NCBI RefSeq assembly: GCF_001748245.1
Contig: NZ_BDFO01000001.1
Location: 1 to 64,000 of the forward strand
Direction of reading: 5' to 3'
From: Oligoflexus tunisiensis
GTDB lineage: Bacteria > Bdellovibrionota_B > Oligoflexia > Oligoflexales > Oligoflexaceae
Length of the DNA stretch: 64,000 nt
The stretch's first letter is position 1; each line of letters begins with the position of its first letter. A program made the position numbers and the translations under genes. Shown here in pieces: positions 60,120-64,000 of the stretch. The notes beneath the pieces are model-generated. The model saw nothing but the letters and a program-made list of their open reading frames with translations, made no database searches and had not been told where the DNA came from.

Positions 60120-60501
60120 ACTGCTCAATGAGGCAAAGCCCATGACCAAACGGATCCGACATCAATACGATTTTCCCATAGGGCGCCTCGCGGATTCCGG
60201 ACTCGGCGTGACCGCCCGCGGCCACAACCCGATTGTGCACCGCATGAATATCCGTCACGCTTATGTCCAGATGTACCGGAGTCCAATGCCTGCTATACTC
60301 CCTGGGGTGGGAGCCGCCGCGGAAAGCCGGTGTGCCGCTGGCCTTTTCAAGCAGATAGCAGGGCACTCCGAGGCCTGACAATTCCACGGCATCGGGCCCG
60401 ATGCGCCGCGTAACCTTAAGGTCAAAGACTCCACAGTAAAAGGCTTCCGCCTTTTTGATGTCCGGAACATCAATATTGATCAGGGCTCCTCGTGTGAGCA
60501 T
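60118..60501 (-). CDS. VOC-family (glyoxalase/dioxygenase fold) protein
   Basis: A 127-residue VOC protein with two beta-alpha-beta-beta-beta modules: INIDVPDIKKAEAFYCGVFD and VHLDISVTDIHAVHNRVVAAG, ending DPFGHGLCLIE. His and Glu of these modules could bind a metal. Members include glyoxalase, dioxygenases and antibiotic-binding proteins; the reaction is not told. The GGAGG RBS sets ATG 60501. The stop abuts the IS end. Confidence 0.85.
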   Translation of the reverse strand: MLTRGALINIDVPDIKKAEAFYCGVFDLKVTRRIGPDAVELSGLGVPCYLLEKASGTPAFRGGSHPREYSRHWTPVHLDISVTDIHAVHNRVVAAGGHAESGIREAPYGKIVLMSDPFGHGLCLIEQ

Positions 60502-60555
60502 CCGTGCACCTCCATCTTGCATTGGATTCTACTCTCAACCCGGAGGAAAGTTCAC

Positions 60556-61023
60556 TTGGGAAAAACAGGGTCAGCACGATGGCTGGCGGATACTCTGGGA
60601 AAGGCCTGGGCGGCCCCCTATACCCTGATTGGTTTAGTCTACGGTGTCCTGGGTTATGGAGCCGGACGTCTGGCCCACCACTGGGGTTGGTATTCGGTGC
60701 GGCCTGAGATCCTTCTGGGAAACAATGCCTTCCAATTCGTGAATAACCCGCTGGCCATACCCCATTCCGCGATTACGCTCGGCAACACCATATCCTATGG
60801 CAAGGGCACGGCGCCGGATCATTTCGGGGCCTACGGTGATAACACGGTCAATCTCGGTTTGCATGAGCAGGCCCACACCTGGCAGTACCAGATTCTGGGA
60901 CCTTTCTTTGTTCCTGTTTATTTTCTGGTCGGCGGCATTACGGTGCGGAATCCCCTGGAACAGGCGGCTCAATCCTTCGGTCGCGGGAAGGGATCCTGGT
61001 GGCCGTGGAGAAGACCGTCATAA
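60556..61023 (+). CDS. Membrane protein with HExxH motif
   Basis: A 155-residue protein. HEQAHTWQYQ is an HExxH zinc motif next to the membrane stretch FFVPVYFLVGGI; another hydrophobic helix lies near the start (YTLIGLVYGVLGYGAG). I do not recognise a family. The TTG start at 60556 has a GGAGGA RBS 8 bases before; TTG 60517 is an alternative. The 3' end overlaps the convergent Kelch gene by 55 bases. Confidence 0.6.
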   Translation: MGKTGSARWLADTLGKAWAAPYTLIGLVYGVLGYGAGRLAHHWGWYSVRPEILLGNNAFQFVNNPLAIPHSAITLGNTISYGKGTAPDHFGAYGDNTVNLGLHEQAHTWQYQILGPFFVPVYFLVGGITVRNPLEQAAQSFGRGKGSWWPWRRPS

Positions 61024-62225
61024 ATCCAAATCCCATCCTTATGCTCCAGACTTTGGCTGCCCTTCGCATAGCCCATGCCCCCGAAGACTGCAAATCTGTT
61101 GGGTCCAAGGGCCACAAAACAATGCGCCATGCGTCCCGAAGGGCTTTCATTCGATCGAAGGAGTGACCATTCCCGCCTGCCGACATCAAAAAACCAAAGC
61201 TGATCGTTGAAATCCTCCGTCCCAAACCGCCCACCAAAGAGCAAAAACCCTTGGGTTCCCCAGGGCGCGATTTCCGCTGCTCGGAGCTGGGCATAGCGGG
61301 CATCCGGAATCGGAGGAAGGCTGCGCCACTGACGGCGATCCAGGTCATAACTGGACCCGGTATTGGAATCTCCATCCTCTGTGGCTCCGCCCCAGATAAA
61401 GACGTCACCGCCCATGTGCACAGCACGCGCATTGGCCCGCGGCGCGAGCGTGGATGTCGAGGCAATATCCAGCGACTCACCTGATTTTACATCCAAAAGA
61501 AAGCCATCCCCGCGCCTCTCCTGACCGATGAAACCACCCCAAACAAAGAGTTTGGATTCACCCACACTCAAGGCAATGTGGGAAACACGGGCTTCCATGC
61601 CGGGCTCTGCGGGAAAAGTCCGCCAGCTCCTGCTGTCCACATCATAGCGCCCCCAGTTTGTAATCCTCGTCAGTCCCTGGCCTCCAAAGAGGACAAGACT
61701 CTTTCCCACGCGCGTGAGCGACGCCTGTTTTCGGGGAATCAAACCTCTGTGTCGCGGCAAAGCCGTCCAGCTCCGGCTCCTGATATCATAGGAAAAGGCA
61801 TCCGCCACGGCATTGCTATAAGCTGTTTCCCCTCCAAAGATATACAGGGCCTGATCAAAGACAGCATAGGACGTGAAATTTCGCGGCACAGGGCCATTTT
61901 CCGCACTAATCTGCTGCCAATCTCCGGTCCTGTCATCATACAAAACGAGGTCACTGTTCAAAGGCGAGGCCTTCTGCGGATTGATGCCGCCGAAGGCCAG
62001 GATCGTGCCCTCGATCACCCCGCAGGAACTGTGAGCCACAGGACCAAATTCCGCCGGAGCAGGATGGAACGTCCACCCGATTTTCCGCTCCAACGTTGGA
62101 GGCACAGTCTGGCAGCTGGTCAGAACCAAAGCCAGGCTTATGGATTTGAAAAGGAGTTTCACTTTGAGATGGCCTGCAAGATGATAAGCGGCATCAAATT
62201 CCAAAACATCCGGCCTATGATTCAT
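60969..62225 (-). CDS. Kelch-repeat lipoprotein
   Basis: A 418-residue lipoprotein with about six Kelch-type blades (GG-containing strand followed by YDxxSRSW, e.g. FGGETAYSNAVADAFSYD and FGGRFGTEDFNDQLWFFD), so a propeller. The lipobox is LTSC near residue 38 with ATG 62225, which has GAGGGGG upstream; GTG 62162 would give a normal-length signal peptide. It overlaps the HExxH gene by 55 bases at the 3' side. Kelch propellers bind proteins or sugars; here at the outer membrane or the periplasm. Confidence 0.75.
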   Translation of the reverse strand: MNHRPDVLEFDAAYHLAGHLKVKLLFKSISLALVLTSCQTVPPTLERKIGWTFHPAPAEFGPVAHSSCGVIEGTILAFGGINPQKASPLNSDLVLYDDRTGDWQQISAENGPVPRNFTSYAVFDQALYIFGGETAYSNAVADAFSYDIRSRSWTALPRHRGLIPRKQASLTRVGKSLVLFGGQGLTRITNWGRYDVDSRSWRTFPAEPGMEARVSHIALSVGESKLFVWGGFIGQERRGDGFLLDVKSGESLDIASTSTLAPRANARAVHMGGDVFIWGGATEDGDSNTGSSYDLDRRQWRSLPPIPDARYAQLRAAEIAPWGTQGFLLFGGRFGTEDFNDQLWFFDVGRREWSLLRSNESPSGRMAHCFVALGPNRFAVFGGMGYAKGSQSLEHKDGIWIYDGLLHGHQDPFPRPKD

Positions 62226-62365
62226 GAAAAATCCCCCTCGCATTCCTGGGCGTCATGGCACCCACTATCCTCTGCCCTCTCTCCGCTCTTGGCAATGGGC
62301 TGAAACAGGGCTAATCTCCGACCCATGTTCAAACGCCCTCGACGACCCAATCTGGAGAAATAACT

Positions 62366-64000
62366 ATGACAGGAAGATTTTCCACCTGGCTTCACGGCAT
62401 GGTCGGCCTCCTTTTTTTCACCCTGCCTCTGGCCGCAGCCCCGGCTGATCTTGTGCTGACGAATGCCAGGATTCACACCATGACAGCGGAAAAATCGCAG
62501 GTGGAAGCCCTTGCCATCCAGGGTGGGCGTGTGGTGGCGACGGGAACCGCGCAGGAACTGAAAAGCTTGCAGGGACCATCCACGCGGGTCATTGATCTCA
62601 AGGGCAAGGCCGTGTATCCCGGTTTCCATGAAGGTCATGGCCATTTAAAAGGCCTTGGTTACCAGCTGGTCCGTCTCGATCTTTCCGGCGTGACAGACCT
62701 GAAGGTGGTTCAGGACAAGGTGAAAAAGGAGATCGCGAAAACCCCAAAATCAGAATGGGTTCTCGGCCGCGGCTGGGACCAGAATCTTTGGTCCCGCAAG
62801 GAATTTCCGAGCCGTCAGGACCTTGATAAACTGGGCGCCGACTTTCCCGTGGCGCTGACCCGCATTGATGGTCACGCCCTTTGGGTGAACACTCTGGCTT
62901 TAAAAAAGGCCGGCATCACCCGCAAGACACCGGATCCTGCCGGTGGAAAGATCATCCGTGATGCCCAGGGCGAAGCCACCGGCATACTGGTCGACCGCGC
63001 CATGGATCTGGTACGCGCCATCATTCCACCTGAATCACCCGCGCAAAGCGAAAAAGCCATCCGGGCCGCCCTGGCCCGTTGCGTGGAACTGGGATTGACG
63101 AGTTTCCATGATGCCGGTGTTGGCGCCGCAGATATTGCCATCTATGAAAAGCTGCTGGCCGAGGGCGCACTGCCTCTCAGGGTGAACGTCATGCTTTCAG
63201 GATCGGATGAAGCCCTGCTCGACCGTTATATGAAATCAGGCCCGGTGGTAAAAGGCGATCATCAGCTGCAGATCCGTTCCGTGAAGCTCATGGCCGATGG
63301 TGCCCTCGGTTCACGCGGCGCGGCGATGCTCGAACCCTATGCCGACCAGCCCGGATATTCCGGACTGGAAATACTCACTGAAGAGCAGGTCTACCAGGCT
63401 ACCAAACGTTTTGCCAAGGCCGGCTTTCAAACAGCCGTCCATGCGATCGGTGATCGCAGCAACCGCAGCGTTCTGAATGCATTCGAACGCGTGATCAAGG
63501 AATTTCCCAAAACCGATCTGCGTTTGCGTGTGGAACATGCCCAGATTTTGGATGCTCAGGATATTCCCCGCTTCGGAAAACTCGGCATCATCGCTTCAGT
63601 TCAGCCCACGCATCTCACCTCCGATGCACCCTGGGTTCCCACCCGCATTGGGATGGGCCGCATGGAAGAGGGCGCCTACGTCTGGCAAAAATTGCGGCAG
63701 AGCAAAGCCGTCCTGGTCAGCGGTTCGGATACACCCGTGGAATCCGCCAATCCACTCTGGGGCCTTTACGCAGCGGTCACCCGTCAAACCCAGGAACGCC
63801 ATCCACCCAAGGGCTGGAGCTTTGACCAACACCTGAGCATGGCGGAGGCTTTGGAATCCTATACGAAAAACGCAGCCTTCGCCGCCTTCTGGGACAAGGA
63901 TATGGGAACCCTGGAGCCTGGAAAATATGCTGACATCGTGGTCCTCGACAGTGATTTGAATGAGCTTGTTCAGGACAAAAGACCACACGATATCCTGAAG
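62366..64000 (+). CDS. Amidohydrolase (YtcJ-like), C-terminus missing
   Basis: The frame is open from ATG 62366 to the last base, so the gene runs out of the window with at least 545 residues. A signal peptide (HGMVGLLFFTLPLAAA) is followed by the amidohydrolase metal motif GFHEGHGH and the YtcJ-like sequence WVLGRGWDQNLW; further on are AVHAIGDRSNR and SGSDTPVE. These are metal ligand regions of the family. RBS GGAG is 8 bases from the ATG. Substrate unknown. It is divergent from the Kelch gene. Confidence 0.9.
   Translation, partial: MTGRFSTWLHGMVGLLFFTLPLAAAPADLVLTNARIHTMTAEKSQVEALAIQGGRVVATGTAQELKSLQGPSTRVIDLKGKAVYPGFHEGHGHLKGLGYQLVRLDLSGVTDLKVVQDKVKKEIAKTPKSEWVLGRGWDQNLWSRKEFPSRQDLDKLGADFPVALTRIDGHALWVNTLALKKAGITRKTPDPAGGKIIRDAQGEATGILVDRAMDLVRAIIPPESPAQSEKAIRAALARCVELGLTSFHDAGVGAADIAIYEKLLAEGALPLRVNVMLSGSDEALLDRYMKSGPVVKGDHQLQIRSVKLMADGALGSRGAAMLEPYADQPGYSGLEILTEEQVYQATKRFAKAGFQTAVHAIGDRSNRSVLNAFERVIKEFPKTDLRLRVEHAQILDAQDIPRFGKLGIIASVQPTHLTSDAPWVPTRIGMGRMEEGAYVWQKLRQSKAVLVSGSDTPVESANPLWGLYAAVTRQTQERHPPKGWSFDQHLSMAEALESYTKNAAFAAFWDKDMGTLEPGKYADIVVLDSDLNELVQDKRPHDILK

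Larger units (their letters stand above)
57990..60120. mobile_element. IS605-type element (divergent tnpA and tnpB)
   Basis: A Y1 transposase gene (plus) and a TnpB gene (minus) face away from each other with 59 bases between, as in IS605-class elements. Subterminal hairpins at each end, 58007-58024 and 60075-60119, are typical of single-strand transposition. Exact ends are approximate: Y1 elements create no target duplication. Both genes look intact, so the element may be active. It sits between the GH43 gene and a VOC gene. Confidence 0.85.

Overview
The window opens on the first base of dnaA and shows a Gram-negative chromosome starting at its replication origin. LPS transport genes (kdsD, lptCAB), many lipoproteins and secreted hydrolases, a TIGR02147-type regulator and the order dnaA-dnaN-gyrB-gyrA-gatCAB suggest a member of the Bdellovibrionota/Oligoflexia or a nearby delta-like lineage. 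This placement is inferred from gene content; no rRNA, tRNA or CRISPR array was seen.

Layout. 1-15.6 kb: dnaA, an oriC with at least ten DnaA boxes and a basal unwinding element, dnaN, gyrB, gyrA (no recF), gatCAB, a serine hydrolase and an FAD oxidoreductase, then two envelope genes on the minus strand. 15.7-22.9 kb: a promoter followed by pyrG-kdsD-lptC-lptA-lptB-rpoN-rapZ, joining CTP supply, Kdo precursor synthesis, LPS export and sigma-54/nitrogen-PTS control. 22.9-26.7 kb: a secreted metzincin divergent from a TIGR02147 regulator, a CxxCH secreted protein and a DUF1992 protein. 27-38.9 kb: gcvP, then a Fur-box-preceded imelysin lipoprotein and membrane hydroxylase pair, an Rnk-like factor, an orphan MreB, a hipBA toxin-antitoxin pair with three phased palindromic operators, gcvT-gcvH, psuG and a DUF4180 protein.

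38.9-64 kb is accessory: a winged-helix replication-like protein, a toxin-antitoxin locus whose toxin is split by a frameshift, a secreted CBM21 protein, a subtilase-like lipoprotein, a coiled-coil lipoprotein, a methyltransferase, a PadR remnant before DoxX-PAP2-ChrA, a lipoprotein phosphatase, a trypsin-like lipoprotein, an internally duplicated membrane protein, an S66 peptidase, an AT-rich receptor-type adenylate cyclase, a GH43 enzyme, an IS605-type element with intact TnpA and TnpB, a Kelch lipoprotein, and an amidohydrolase running off the end.

The best candidates for follow-up are the hipBA operator array, the split toxin with its intact antitoxin, the TnpB element, the Fur-controlled imelysin/hydroxylase pair, the divergent cyclase, the degenerate subtilase and the textbook basal unwinding element. 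None is proven to be a new system from sequence alone.
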